A stretch of 64,000 bases of DNA from Gyromitra esculenta (GCA_038503075.1 JBCAML010000008.1:248001-312000), one strand, 5' to 3'. Shown: positions 45,105 to 59,077, numbered from the stretch's first letter. Translations and numbers: made by a program. The notes: a model not told the origin generated them from the sequence alone.

Positions 45105-45690
45105 ATGGGTGGTGGTGGTGATAAAATCCCTGGCGAGTATGTTTTACCCATCAACGAACCTCAACTCCAGTGTTGGGGAGGGAATGGAGTAGGCTGACTG
45201 GGCGCAATTGTGGGATACAGGTACATGGGGTGGTGGGGTTCTTTCGGTACGTTTCTCTACCGCAGGCATCTGGTTTCATCACTCTGGAATTCAATCGCTA
45301 ACACCCTCTAGGCTCTCCTCCTCAGAAGGGTGTGACTACCTACACCATCTCTGCGAATCGTCAGCGCCCTCTTGCAGGCGCTGCTCACGCCGCCGTCTTT
45401 AACAGTTGGCGCCGGTTCAAGGGACAGGTTTGTCATTCCGGATCTCGCTGCGTCAAGAGTCTACCCCGCATATATGGAATTGATGACTCTGACGGGTATA
45501 TAGGTTCTCTATGTTGTTCCCCCGTTCGTTGCTGCCTACCTTATTATGGACTGGGCTGAAAGGAGGTTAGTACGCCCATGTGGATATTGAGATTGAGATT
45601 GGGATGGTACTGATAACGGCGGTCCCCCGTAGGAATCACTACCTGAACAGCAAGGAGGGTCGTGCGTTGTACGGTCAAGGAGAAGAATAG
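45105..45690 (+). CDS. QCR8: Cytochrome b-c1 complex subunit 8 (ubiquinol-cytochrome c reductase)
   Basis: Five short exons (45105-45136, 45221-45246, 45312-45427, 45504-45565, 45633-45690) give 97 residues. The N-terminus MGGGGDKIPGEYMGWW, then PPQKGVTTYT and NRQRPLAG, is typical of fungal Qcr8. A transmembrane segment follows (VLYVVPPFVAAYLIMDWA) and then ERRNHYLNSKEGRALYG. The protein is a small membrane subunit of respiratory complex III that contacts cytochrome b near the quinone site. Exon 2 is only 26 nt. All junctions are GT-AG and keep the frame. It starts 367 bp from PHB1 on the opposite strand. Confidence 0.93.
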
Positions 45691-48148
45691 ATTCGTTTTT
45701 TTTTCGCTCTTCAATTGCAATTTTGATAGCGGTGGGATGATGGGGAAATGAACGATTCTGTATATTTTATTTTTTTGTGGTGATGCGAAAAATTCCCAGC
45801 CAAAAAGACTACACGCCAGAGATTTATATCATCATTCTAGGGTTCTTTCGAGTGAACAGAGTATTTATGGTGAAATGTAGAAGCTCTGTATAATCTTGAG
45901 GTCTAGGTTCTAGGTGTCAGTTGACTATTCGTATGGTCCTCTTGATGTCAATACGCATCAGTTAGATGGTATTATTATACTAGCTATTCTCTATTTGTGT
46001 CTTATCAACATATCAGCTTCTCTCATCCCATCTCACTCATTTTCGTCCGTGCGAAAAATATCGTGGAATTCGCACATTGCTCTAGCATGAATTACGAGTG
46101 AGATTTTATGATTCTGACACTCTACATCCTCTGAAGACTTTGCTCGTCTTACTCTAGTCTCGTGCTTAACCCCATACACGCAGCTTGTTGCGTACCGTAT
46201 GGCAGCAGCCAACTACAGTAGGGAATGGGAATGAGCTTAGTCTACTCTCATGCTTTGTTGGTAAGAATTAACTTATTGATGGGTTAATTTCGAGAAGGCG
46301 ATGCGTAGGTAGCACGAAGGGACGTTTCTGGGGCTTTCTAGGAGGCTTTGGGCTTTGCACCTCACGAAAACTTATATAGCACTGCCCTCTTCCACCCATC
46401 ACCCCACCCATCAGCATTCATCGGCCGTGAAATACCCCATCAACTCAGGAGCAAGCTATGAATGCACTGGTGCATATTCGATCGGCGCGCCCGTTTCGGC
46501 CCAGAAAGGGACAAAGCCCCACATATTCTAAGAGTATTTCCTATCCGTTTTCGCTTCTTGCCAGAAATCAGCAGTAGCGACCAAGCCTGTCGCATCTAAC
46601 TAATACGCAATTGGAGCATACAACAACGCCCACTGGGCATCCAATAGCCCTTAAGGTTGTAGAGAAGTCCCTACTGAGCTTTTCTCCGCTGGTATGATGC
46701 TGATTAGACCTTTTAGTTGATAGGGCATTGGAAAGCAGAGGCTTTAATGGGTGACGCCCTAATGGGCGAGGCCAGGCTTGCTTTTCACGGGCTGGCCTGG
46801 GATATTTCAGGTGTTATGTGGCCTGACAGGAGCCGTATAAGAAAGAGTCTGGGCTAAGGCGGTCGATGTGGTCCGGACGTTTGTGGGAGGGCATTGCGAA
46901 ACTTCAGCTGGGACAGCTGGTAGTCCACCAGTCAGATGGCAGCTTGAATTTAGTTTCTTCTGGGGCGGGGAAAACTATAGGTAGGGTCGCCTAGGTCGCC
47001 AATACGTAGGATAGGCTAACCCAGACCCGAATTTGCGTGGGTTGATCTGGGCTGGGTCGGGACACTTTGCTGCCCGGCAGGGCTATTAAAGCCCTTATCT
47101 GGGGTGTGTGTGAGATTTATGGACGGAGTGCAACAGTCTGCGGAGGTGACGACTCCAGTCCTTAGGGCAATGGATAGCAGTGAATAATTCTAGAAATGGC
47201 AGACGCTTTATCGGAAAGCTTTGAGCTATATCTCAATTCATCTATTGGGCTGCGTGTTCACATGGGTATCGAAAGGGGTTACACAGTCTCTGAGATTAGT
47301 CCTCACAGCGTAAAGGGTCAGCTTTGTAAGTACACTTGATCGAATACTGAATTCATGATAGTCGGAACGCTAATAATTTTTTCAAATAGTACTAGCAAAC
47401 CTATTTCGAAAATTTACTTCACCTCCTACAAGATATAACAACGGTGTAACTGGATGTATTACAGAAAGGTTCTCTCGAACTTTTGTTAGCCTTGAGTACA
47501 CCTTGTAAGGAAGCGGAGGCTCAGAAGGTGTCCAAAGGGATCATTCTCTCTGAGAGATATTTTAGACCAATACCATCCAGGATCGTGCGGGGAGAAAACT
47601 CCTTTATAAAGTCAAATCGCGAGTTTTCCGTTGAACAGCTTAGACGATCTCGAGATGATCGCTAAAATCGATGACACCTCAACAATCAAGGGTATTCTCT
47701 GTGCCATGTGCTCCGTACCCTCCTAACGGGGTGTATATCGATAATTGCGAATTGCGAAGACTTTTCAGCTAGCGGTTACTGAAACCCGTAATCACACTAT
47801 TTTTAATATACAGCCGAAGCGTTTAATCGACAGTTTATTTATGCATTGGGAATATTGTCCGGACGAGTGTTGTCACGGTGAGCATCGTGTAACTCATCTC
47901 AGCAGGCTCAGCAAGGGTTTTGGCGTTATCTATGCCAGATTCTTGGAATCCAAGCAACTTCGTAAGGAGTGACTACCATGATTATTACCATATAACCTAC
48001 CACCTAAGGGAAAGAGAGCCCTAGTCATAGAATCCGCCAGCCTTATCTACGATACGAAACGGGAAAATTCTACCGCTTGGGTTTGGGTGAAGATTCTCAG
48101 CTTCGTAGTCTCGGCGAACTTAGAATGTTGTTGTCGGGCTGTTAACAT

Positions 48149-48250
48149 GCCTCGCTAGCTCAATCGGTAGAGCGTGAGACTCTTAGTATGGCCCACTAGT
48201 TGGGCTATGTGGGCATCTCAAGGTTGCGGGTTCGACCCCCGCGTGGGACT
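48149..48250 (+). tRNA. tRNA-Lys (CUU) with 29-nt intron, acceptor-stem mismatch
   Basis: Starts GCCTCGC, with A-box TAGCTCAATCGGTAG and B-box GGTTCGACCCC. The anticodon stem TGAGA/TCTCA closes the loop CTCTTAA (anticodon CTT). A 29-nt intron follows the base after the anticodon, the standard place. The mature length is 73 nt. The 3' acceptor reads GTGGGAC instead of GTGGGGC in the other two copies, so position 2 faces A and is mispaired. Confidence 0.88.
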
Positions 48251-48929
48251 TCTATAGTATAATATCATACGGGCACTCTTTTTTTGCGCACTCTTTTAGA
48301 TTATGTGCAAACTATGGGTTGTGGATACAATTTCTTAAGATTGGTAGGGTAGTATCAGGTTTTTGAGGGCTCCTTTTGGTTGGAAGGTCGAGATAGATTT
48401 ATCAACTGTCAGAGATATCTACTCTAGATTTGGATTGTAAGTTATAAGGCTACTCTTCTGCGTTTACTTGGGTAACAAGATGAGTGCAGGAACTATGTGA
48501 TAGTTAGTGATGAGAAGTAATACAGTTAGGTCGGTGGACGAATACAGAGCCAGATGATAGCAAGAGACTAATCTCGTAAGCTGCCTGCTTCTCTCTGATA
48601 TAGGTATTGTGAGAATAAGAAACTTTGACCGAAGGCATAGAAAATCACTCGGCTATCATCTACATCGGTAAGATGTTTGTTGAATCTATACATATCAATC
48701 CTTATACCTTTCTATCGTAGCGAACCTACCTAGTTAGGTGTTTGCTCTATGAACCCACAAAACCTTGGACCTAAACCTATGAACTGGTAGCTAGTTGGCC
48801 TCCCCAGGTTCCTGTAGCTAAAAGAAGTACTTGCTGTGATCAGCACCGTGCCCCCTTTAGATATCATAAAATTTTAGATACTCATCACACTACCAAAAAA
48901 GTTCACAAAAGTACAATGGCTTTTTTAGA

Positions 48930-49031
48930 AGCCCCACGCGGGGGTCGAACCCGCAACCTTGAGATATCCAAGTAACCACACTGGTTGACTACTGTAAGAG
49001 TCTCACGCTCTACCGATTGAGCTAGCGAGGC
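48930..49031 (-). tRNA. tRNA-Lys (CUU) with 29-nt intron
   Basis: The same tRNA on the minus strand, starting at 49031 with GCCTCGC and ending GTGGGGCT. The acceptor stem has no mismatch. The exons match the copy at 63805; the intron differs. It converges on the copy at 48149. Confidence 0.92.
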
Positions 49032-50413
49032 ATAGAGATAGGTCGTCAGTAATTCGTTTATGTTTTAGAGAGTGGCTTTAGATTCAATATTTCAGCTAAC
49101 CTAATAAGCAAAGTGAGAGACCCTGCACCTTAGGGTTGGAGTTCTTTTTGGAGTAGGGCTTAACTTTCTAGCCCGAAGCAAACATCAAGACGAATGATAA
49201 TCGATGAAGCGGCAAGAACACCAGCGTAAGCACAGGAAAGCGGCAAGGGGCAAATCTGTGGAACCCTCTCACCCCACACTGCAGCTCGTCTTCACCTGCA
49301 TCGAAAACAGTTGAATCCCTTCGAACCTCGTAAGCAAGCAAGAAAGAAAAAAAAAAAAACCTCCCCTTATTACAAATTGAGTTCTTACCACCACAGTAAA
49401 TTTTTCGGTTCCGCTAGTGCAGCCCAACCAACTAGTTCAGCACCCAGAACCTCAAACCCCGGGTGAAAAAAAAAGTAATACTGTGCCGCCAACTAACGAT
49501 AACGCGATAAGCCCCACTAAACCACGCCGCAACTGTCATCCGCGGAGCAAAGCGAAGGTGTCATCCAACCCCCCACTTAGAGCACCAAGGCTTGGGTACA
49601 TATATGTAAGGGAGATGGAATAGGCGACAGAGGTAGCTTGGGATGCATAGAAGACTCTGCTTGTGGATTGCTGAAATTACGCCGAGCACCACAAAACATG
49701 TCGTATCCACGTGAAGTTAAAAAAGACATGACGATGATCAACGTGTCACCAGTACCTATCGCAGGTTTGTGAATCCACCCCCCCTTTGTCTTAAAATAGG
49801 AATTGAACATTGTCATATAATATATCTAATATACCTATACCTATCACGGGATGTGATTATTCCACCTTTATGTTGAAGTATCTAAGAAAGAGAGAGAGAA
49901 AAAAGAAACCATCCTTTCCAACATTTGTACAACCTCCTCCCTCCTCCCTCCCTCCCCCCCTCCCTAATGGCCACGGTACAGCTTTATTAAGCATTATACA
50001 TCCCCAAGTCCCGGAAGAAATAGGTAATCGAGACAATAACAAAAGTAGATTCGTAGTATACCTTATCCAAAAGTTTACTGATAAGGAGAAAACAAAGAAA
50101 GAGAAAAAACGCCGAGTTCGTCGTGGATCAACAGATACAGGAATATGAAAAGCTATAAAGTATAAAACAAAAATAGAAATAAAATAAAAGAGACGGAAAT
50201 GTGTACTCATAACATCATCACCCAAAAAGACAAAAGGAGAAAGGAAAGAAAAAAAAGCCTGCACTATACACAACTTCCCCCCCCCTGGCCCTTCAAATAT
50301 CCCAAAAGCCGTAAAACCAAAACCAAATAATCAACCCAATCAAAACACCTTTAAACAAAAACCAAAAACCAAAAACCACAATCACCCAAACACCTTTAAA
50401 ATAAAAAAAACTT

Positions 50414-52322
50414 CTAAGTGAATCCTAACAAACTCATCTGTCTCCTCAACGGACTCCCCGCATTATCCTCACCATCTGAGCCATAGCACCCACTATCAGT
50501 ATCAATATCCCACTCCTCCACCTTCTCCGCACCATCGCTGCTGCCTACGGCACTATCGCCATCCCACGCCTTCTGCTGCGCAGCACGGGTGTTCCATCGC
50601 AGCGTTCTAGACACAGAATCAATCCACTCGGTCGGCGCGCTCAGCACGGTTGGGAATGGATACTGCGATGCAGCGATGGTGACGTGGTCGCCTTGTTTCA
50701 GCTCTACACGACCCTTGCCGTCGAATGCGCACCAGGCGGTGGCGCGGGAGTTCTTCGGGACCGATACACGCAGTAGCATGGAGTCGTTTAAGAGCATTGG
50801 GCGGAAGGATAGGGTGTGTGGGCAGATTGGGGTGAGGAGGATAGCAGGGATGTCCGGGTGGACGAGGGAGCCGCCGGCAGAGAGGGAGTATGCGGTTGAA
50901 CCTAGGGATTGTTAGTGGGTTTTTAAATACAGAAATGGGGAGGGTGGTGGTACCAGTGGGTGTAGAGAAGATGCAGCCGTCGGCTTGGACGACTGTTAAT
51001 AGGTCATCATCGCCATATAGTTCCAGGTTGGAGACGTATGGAGATGGGCCACGGTCAATGACAAGTTCTGATAGGAGAAATGATTAGCCGGCGGCCCGAG
51101 GTGTCGTGGATATAGTGTACTTACCATTCAAGACTTCAAACTGATCCCCTTCGTTCATCTGTCCGTTTTCCTCCCTATACACCGTGCAAGTGAAGCGCAT
51201 TCTCATGTTCACCCTCATCCCATCGTTCAACACCTTGTTCAAATGCTCCTTGTACTGTTCGAACCTGAACCCGGTCAAGAAACCCAGGCTCCCAAGGGAG
51301 AAACTCAAAATCGGCGGCACGACTCTCTGGAACAGCCAGCTCGTGAACAACACCGTACCATCTCCCCCGAGCGTGAGAACCAGATCAAACGTCTCCGGGC
51401 TGCTCCAACACAAATCCGGAGTCCAATAGTTCAACTGCGCCCTGAATCTCGGTTCCTCTTCGAATAGCGCAGGCGCATTGAACCGCTTCGAATCCCGCAG
51501 CTTCTTATCGACATACACGTTAACACCGTAGCTATTCCCATAGCGCGGCGTCTTCATGAGCCATTGAGCCAGTTCCCTTGTCAGGGTGACGAGCTGATTA
51601 TCTCTGGCCTTGGTGACAATCATGACGTTCTTGACATTCATCTTACACGTGCGTCTCTGCAGCTGTCTCGCAACCTCCCTGACTCCCAATGCCGTCTGCA
51701 CGAGTCTGGAATGGCTCGTATATTCATCGCCTGCAATTTCCTCCAAAACACGCTCCACGTTCACCGCGTTGTCGAACCGCTGATGGTAGAAACACGGACT
51801 CTGCAAAGGAGGACCAAGGTATCTGGCAGTGGCGGGCGGACTAAAGACCTGTTCCACACAATCACTAAACTGATCTTCGCCCTCCTCTTCCTCGACGCCG
51901 CCCTGGTAGAGTTTGTAAGTGGGGCTCATAGCGCTGTTCAGGTTTGCAGCAATAGAGACCGGATCGAGTGAAGGTCTGCGTGAAGCTAGCGCTTTGAGGA
52001 GAGTTTGGCGTGGGATGTTCTCAACAGAGAGAGGGTGTACTGGCTTCCGACGGGTGCTGAAGGAGGCAATGGGGCTCTTAAGGAACGCGGGGTCGGCGCC
52101 CGGAGCCGGGGGAGCTTGCTTATGAAGCGTGCTGATTGCTAGCGGGAGGGAACGGTCTTGTTCTTTCTCGCCGTCGGCAAAATGGAGGACGGGAGACTTG
52201 ACGCAAGAGGCGGTGACGGGGTGCTCGGGTGCGACGGCGGCTTTGGGGGGATCCGCCGTGCGAGGCTCTGGGGGAGAAGGGAAGAAGGAGAAGGTCAAGG
52301 GCGAAGAACCGGTTGATGCCAT
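50414..52322 (-). CDS. NAD+ kinase (Utr1/Pos5-type), ATP-dependent
   Basis: Three exons (52322-51125, 51067-50954, 50901-50414) with consensus introns give 599 residues. It phosphorylates NAD+ to NADP+. The nucleotide-binding GGDGT motif is at 319-323 in the context LVLTLGGDGTVLF. The second signature, TPTGSTAYSLSAGGS, is at about 435-449 and spans the exon 2/3 junction. ICPHTLSFRP follows, as in the family. The first ~200 residues are a poorly conserved, proline- and serine-rich extension, and the C-terminal ~90 residues are acidic and Ser-rich. Both are usual in fungal cytosolic forms. There is no clear mitochondrial presequence, which favours the Utr1-like cytosolic enzyme over Pos5. Start ATG at 52322 is the first in frame. 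Confidence 0.92.
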
Positions 52323-55300
52323 CTTTAGAAGCGTGCAATAATTTCCCTCAGATCCAGTACCACTTCTATTCTCAATACGGGAGCCGTGTAATTCCGGCTA
52401 CTGCGCGTCTGGCGAAAATGCAGGGACTGAACCTGAATGGATAAAGGACCAGTTGAGCAAGAGTCTGTACTGCAGGCTTATCCGTAGAATGCCGTCTTGG
52501 GTAGATGGAACAGATGGAGCAGATGGAGCAGATCCGGGGCGGATTTAGGCCTTAATGTTCCGGTATGGCTAAAGCAAACCAGTCAGCAATCATAATCCGA
52601 GATGCAAGATGCCAGATGCAAGATGATTATGGGCTTCCGTTGATTACTGCATGTAGGTAGGCCAAGAGGGAAAAGATCTCCGAGGCAGGTGAGATGTGTT
52701 TGGGAACGGTGTATAATAAATCTAAGCCGCTCACCTACTGCAAAAAAAAGACTGAGAGATTGAAAGATAGAAACAATAGCCAAGTTATTGAACTGTTACT
52801 GTTCCTTGGAGGCTGAAGAACAAAAAAACGTGAGCGAACGTCCGGCTTGATATGCATCCTCTTCCGCCGCCGGTACTCCCAGCCCTGAGAAAGGGGATGC
52901 TGGAAGAGAGAGATGAGGGCGCTTACAATGCAGGGCAGAAAAGTAACTGATGGATATCGCAGGAATGAATCGGGCTTCTTTTGTTGTTGTCTCACTCAAT
53001 TTCAAATATGACGACAATATTGGAGGGTGGGTGTGCAGTGAAAAAGCAATAAAAATCCGCTTCCAGAGCGATGCGAATATCAATCCCAACTCCAACAGTA
53101 ACGCGAGAAAGACACAAGGAATAAAGCAAGAAGTAGCAGAAGAAGGAAAGAGAAAACGTGAAAGAATAGATAGAAAGAGAAAAAGAAACAAATTACAAGG
53201 CTGGACTTCGAGCTTCAAGCTTGCGAGTGGAGGAGCAAGAAGAATCTGGTAAATGGCAGGCAGACCAGAGGTTTTTGAACGAACAACTTCAACTCCACGA
53301 ATTGCCTCTTTCCTCGCGTTCCCATACTCCCAAACACTCCCCAGTCCCGCGTAGATGTTCTCAGACGCTGGAAGGTATCACACAGTCCGTCGAGATCCCT
53401 CCTGCCATTTGGTACTGGAGTCCGTGAATAAGGGGCTATCTTATCTCTAAAAGCTACCGTTGGCAATAACAGCCATATCGCAGAGATCTCTTGATGCCCG
53501 TATCCCATGGTTCACGCAGGTTGGAAACAGTTGGTGCCAGAGCCACACGATATTCCACTGTTCCCAGAAGGTGCACAGATTGTTGTGACACCCTCTCAGT
53601 TTCAACATCTGTACGCTGTGGCTCCGGGCTCACTTCCACCGATCACCGGTAATAGTAGGATCCTCGTGCATAACAGAGTAATACAGCAATACCTACGGTA
53701 ATACCACTGCCCTGCCCTACCGCAAGTCTTCCCGCTGCGAACGGCTGTTGAACCGAGCTTACTGGTAGCACACAGTAGGCATTAGGCTATCGACAGGGCT
53801 TCAAAACTCTCCGTATTAACCAAATGTCCAGGACCAACCTCCTCCCAGATCCTCGTTTCGCGGATAACCTACATGTATCTTCCCTACCAAGGATCCTAGA
53901 GCCATGATTCTTGCATCTCAACCTCGCCGTGGCTGTTGAGGCTCGAGCCGCCGTGGATGTCCAAGAAGCTTGTTCCTCCAAAACTTCCGAGACACCCGCT
54001 CCAGCCAACCCCGCTCCACATCAGATGTGTCTCATATTTTTTATCTTATTTTTCGGGGGGGTTTTTTTGAGTTTCCCACGCGACCCGCCCTTCGGTAACA
54101 GTAGGGCAAAACATACCTCTTTTTATTTTCATGGGTGTGGGAGGTGTAACTTAGCTATTCCATGCCAATCCGGAAACGAGAGAGTGTTTTATGTAATTCA
54201 CCACCTTCTTACTTCTATTGCTTGGTTTTTTATTTTATTTGGTTTGCTACCTCTTCACCCCCAGAGGTCAGTGTGCGGTTGGCTACATGTATCCGCGAAT
54301 TAGCTAGCACAAACGCTTGCTTCATCACCACGCGAGTTTTAAGTCCTCCCTCCTCCCTCCTCCCTCCTCCAACCCTAGCTATTCCCACAGCTCGGTTATA
54401 GAATCAGTGTGCTGTAGTTATCTCGCTTGCCTACCCAGACAGAACAGAGCAAGGAAGAGCAGGGGAGAGCAGGGTAGAAAAGGGAGAGTTGGTGCGGGTT
54501 TATGTTCGTCCGACAACTCGTGACAGCTACATCCATCCACCTACTCTAGAATAAAAGCAAGCGCTGTTTTATTTACTACTCCTTCATGAGGGGGGGGAAT
54601 GGTTTTTTGTGATAGAGTATCTTGGCTCTACAAGGAGGGAAGGAATGACGATAGGCGCCTAGTATCACTGGCGCTCTGTGATGTGAGTCTGTGCAGTAGA
54701 ACCTCCACATTCAAGAACACGACATGTGAATACCAGCCGCAACAGAAGAAAGAAAGAAAAAAACCTCCCCCCCGATGTAATGGAGATTTTTATGGCGACT
54801 ATGTCACTTGCATACGAGACAACACTCTCAGACCTCTCTCTCTCCATCTAGCTATCGAGCGAGCGTTTAGCAACATCCGAGGATTTTTCTTTCTCCCCTA
54901 GTTGTGGAATAGATAGGGTGGTGTTGTACATGTGGGTATAGGTTTGTTTAATATTACTCAAAAACTATCATACTAGGATTCCGTCATCTAGATTGACCAA
55001 ACTAAACCGTGCTCGTGTCAGGGCTAAAGTGCTGCAACTGGCAGGGGAGGTGCTTTGAATGACCCATTCAAACCCTAACCTGCACATGTTTTTGCTATTT
55101 AATATGGGAAATAGCTAAGCAAGCATTTTTCGGCAGGGGCTCCAAAGATGCCACCTGAACGTTTGCTACTGCAAATATTTGGTATGTTGAAGGTTACTCT
55201 AGCAAGATATGACTGCATTTTTGAACCCACAAGCGAATACTGAATCCCAACGCAGAACAATGAAAAGAAAACTAAAACCTAAGAAATTTACCCCAACCAA

Positions 55301-57658
55301 CACCTCCAATATAGAGGAAGCCCGTGAGCAAAACACCAGAGAACATAATGACCAGGTTAAAATTGATAGCTATAGCACAACACAAGCTGTTAGACTTGGA
55401 AACTGTTGGGGTAAAGGGCGCTGTACCTAGAAAAGCGAGTTAGCTGGGAATATAACAGTTACTTCCGTGTCAGCGTATTTTTCATATTGATCAGGCTCAC
55501 CGAATAAAGTGCGTCACTATAGACTCATTATTCTGTTGTCGTCAAACCCACCTCCTGATGGTAAGTGGCATCTTCCTCCAAGTCGCTCTGGCGTCCCTGG
55601 GGGCTGACCAGCAGACTCGGTAATAGACAAACAACTCACTTCATCTTCATCGTGATCAGCGGGTCTAATCACTGGCAAAGCATCTGCCCCGTGTCCGCAA
55701 ATCTTACCGGAAGCTGTACCTTACATTCTGTAATTTACTGTTTTAATGCTAATACGGTCCCGTACGGTAAACTAACATAGTTTACAGTATCTTTGCAGCC
55801 CTAAGCGTAAGGAATAACAATAGAACCGCCCTCACTTTTTCGTCAGGCACTTTTGAAAAGCGAAAAAAAGTACCTGCATGCAGCCCTGTCGGTTCGTATC
55901 AATAGAGACACACTCTCACCATCGTTAAAAACTGATTGGCCCATCGCTATCCAACTTGCACGTGTAAATAGTAGGTAGATATGCGGTTCACAGACTCGCA
56001 CTCGGTGAGAGGGTGATAATTCCAAATCATGAAAGAGTATGGGGGGGTAGCTTAACTGTGGCTGAACATCCTGGCCGTTCCAACTTCACCCCCCTCAATA
56101 TGCTTGTACCTACAGCCCTCCCAGCGACAAGAGCCAACCAGAAAGACCTACCAACCGCTCGCCATTTTGTGCATACCTGCGAGAGCATAACCACCGGTGA
56201 AGCGAATGCTGTATGCAGTCTAACGCCTCCTTCCAATCGCGAGGGCGGATAAGGAAGCGTGCCCCCGTGGTGGTGGATGGGGGTCGGATGAGTTGGTTGG
56301 TTGGTTGTTCATGGGTTCGCACTCGTTCTATACTCACGCTGGTTTTTTTTTTTTTTTGGTTTACCACCTTAAGTTTTTCTACCAGGCGTATCGAGACGAG
56401 AGAAGCCTGCCCATGAACGATGGATAATTAAAGCAAAACAACATATGTACGACGATTGGCCAGAGCTGAAGAGAAATAAAGGGCGTTGCTGTGTTCCCCC
56501 GACGATCCTATCACTCGCTTCTTCATCCCAACTCTTATTGTAAAACGCCCATCTGAGTCAACTCCTATTACTACACGCTGCCATTCCAAGCAACTCACGA
56601 TATATCTCGAGTTTCAATCCATAACCATAGTTATAATAGTTACAGCAGTAAGATACGACTCAACCTACCACCGATTCATCTCTCATTCTCCCCAGGACAG
56701 TAACTCGCCTGCAAAGGTTAGACATCAATTAAAAGCCTTACTACAAACCCAACCAACCATCTGCACCGACCAACCGCCTACCCACCTCACCTCGTCTCAC
56801 ACACCAACCCCTCTCATTTTCACAACGTGGCTACCAGCTACCGTCGTACCTGCATAAATCTTACCGACCCGCCAACCGACTCGGTGAATTAAGGGGGAAG
56901 TTTAAAAAAAAAAAAGAAGGGATATTCACAGCCTCGCACTCGCATTCACAAACAGTAAATCAACAGATGAACCACTATGACCGGAATTAAAAAATCTCAT
57001 TCTAAATACCCCCCCTCCCCCCCTCACGGACCTGGTCCGACTAACTACATGTAGCCTCCTCGCCCCCCCCCTCCTTAAGCTCCCACAACGAGAAACAATA
57101 CCTAAAATCCAAATATCCACCCATCCACCCATCCACCCATCCACCCACTACCACCACCACTACCACCCACTACCACCCCATAACAATAGAGTTTTAAGGT
57201 AAAGCCTTTTCTCCCAAAGGATATGCACACCATCATCACCGCTGCCATAAAAACAGAAAACAGAAAACAAAAAACAAAAAACACTTTCTAATAGCTGCCG
57301 ATACTCCAATCCCATCAAGATTTAATCCCTCCGTCCCTCCCTTTCTTCATCCCCTCCGTCCCTCCGACCCCTCCAAGTAGTTTTTATATCCATAATTATA
57401 TATTTTTTTTAAAAAAAAGGGGAAGAGGGGGGAAGTTAAAAACGCCAAATACCAACCATCATCATAATTCGTAAAAAAAAAAAAAGAGGAAGAAAAGCCA
57501 TACCAAAGCAGAAGCCCTCCCAGATCCAAACCCAAACCCAAGTAAATCCAACCCAGTCCCAAAAGAAAAAAGTAAAAAGTAAAAAAGTAAAAAAAAAACG
57601 CCACAGAGAGAAGAAAGATATTACCACATTCCCAGAACACCACCACAGCGGAGGGAGA
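52323..57658. other. Non-coding stretch, no gene supported
   Basis: About 5.3 kb with many homopolymer and pyrimidine/purine runs (for example the TCC-rich stretch near 54345-54370 and the T-run near 56342). No frame longer than about 140 codons and none with family features. The part from 57180 to 57658 is the A- and C-rich 3' side of the CNOT11 gene. Confidence 0.5.
57115..57146. repeat. (ATCCACCC)4 minisatellite
   Basis: Four perfect 8-bp units followed by degenerate CCACTACCACC repeats up to about 57178. Non-coding. Confidence 0.85.
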
Positions 57659-59077
57659 CTAACCACAAATACTTTTCCACAACTCCCTCGCCTCCTTCAC
57701 AAACACAAACCTAACGCCCAGTTCCTGCACCTCATAAAACACCTCTTCTGCATCCACCACTCCCGTCCTCAGCAAACTCGTAATAAACAAACACAACAAT
57801 TGAACCTGTCGGCTCTGTGCTCTTCTCCCACCGCCGCCGCCACCACCAGCACTTCCTCCACCACCAGCACTACCACCATACTCACCTTCCGCCATCCCTT
57901 CCGCCGACCTAATCGCGTTCGCCAAAAACACATGAAGCAGCAATGACGCCTCCTCCTTCGTTAGCAAGCGCGACTGTGCAACCAGTCGATTTAGCAGATC
58001 CAGCGTCGCAAGAGCAACCGGTAAAAATGATAACGCGGACAACACCTCCGACCGTCGGGTCGAAGACACGCCATCGCTGAGCAGCAACATAACAATTCCG
58101 CGTGCCAGAACCGGATTAAACGAGATGAGTCCCGTAAGAGTAGCAGTACCCAAAAAGTCCAACGGATACGAATTAAGCAGGGATCGGTTCGCCTCAAGGT
58201 GTTCAATCACGGTACTAGTAAGGTTCGCCGGTATGTGTTCTGATACAGCTCGTACAAGGATTGTTGATAACTGGTCTTGGGCGGGCGGGTTGCTGCTGTT
58301 AGACGGGGACTGGGTATTGGATGTGATGCCAGATGCAGAAGAGTATCCTGACTCGTCAGTTGAAGTTTCGAGGAGATTGCTGTATGTCGGTTCTGGATCA
58401 TCGTCGATGTCGTCTTCATAGAGACCCTGTTCGCGTAATGCGGGGGTGAACGAGTCGAAATCGATAGTGAAGTCCAGACCACGGGAAGCACAATCGTGGG
58501 GTGTGATTTGTGCGAGCTGAGAACCAAAAGAAAAACCGTTTTAGCAAAAGTGGAAGGTGGATATAGTAGGATGAAGATATACCTTTGGCCCCTGTTCCGC
58601 AAGAATACCCTTGACGAAGGCAACGCGGATCTTAAACACCTTCTCTTTAACACCCCACTCGCCAACCGGTTGTCCATCTTTCGCCGTATTCGCTTTGTAC
58701 CAGCGATCGAAATCACACGAGACAGAGACCCAATGGCTCAGACTCGGATTCATACGGATGTCATATTCACGGTACAGCTCGAACAAGACGAACTCTGCAT
58801 TCAACATGAAGCCGAGTAGCTCCTGCGCTTGTCGCGTCGCGTTCTCATTGGGATCGGGTTTGTCGCTGCCACCACGGAGCGCCTCGAGGACGGCGGTGGG
58901 CAGCTTTGCGTTTTCGAGTTGGAGCAACGTGGTATGGAGCTCGCAGACACGGCTGAAGGGCTCCGAGACCACAGAGGGCTGGGCCAGGAAGGTGGCGGCG
59001 GTGGTTTGGAAGGTGACGGCCCAGACAGAGAGGATATCGACAAGGTCGGGGGAGAGAGAGTCATGGGATATCCTCAT
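57659..59077 (-). CDS. CNOT11: CCR4-NOT transcription complex subunit 11 homologue
   Basis: Two exons, 59077-58583 and 58516-57659, across a 66-bp intron (AAAG|GTATAT ... TCTCAG|CTC), give 450 residues. The C-terminal ~200 residues match the C2orf29/CNOT11 domain: NPVLARGIVMLLL, a leucine-rich helical region (VALATLDLLNRLV, ASLLLHVFLANAIRS), RQVQLLCLFITSLLRTGVV and the end EVQELGVRFVFVKEARELWK. The N-terminal helical region holds LLGFMLNAEFVLFELYREYDIRMNPSLSHW. In animals the protein docks with CNOT10 on the NOT1 N-terminus of the deadenylase complex. Saccharomyces lacks it, so it points to a filamentous fungus. A glycine run of about 20 residues, around residues 375-395, interrupts the domain and is probably a flexible loop. 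Confidence 0.85.

Larger units (their letters stand above)
45691..50413. other. Non-coding stretch with two tRNA genes
   Basis: About 4.7 kb. Only the two tRNA-Lys genes (48149-48250 and 48930-49031) are supported. Short frames such as 47483-47665 and 47745-47972 have no recognisable features. The 3' flank of the NAD kinase gene (50160-50410) is A-rich. Confidence 0.5.
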
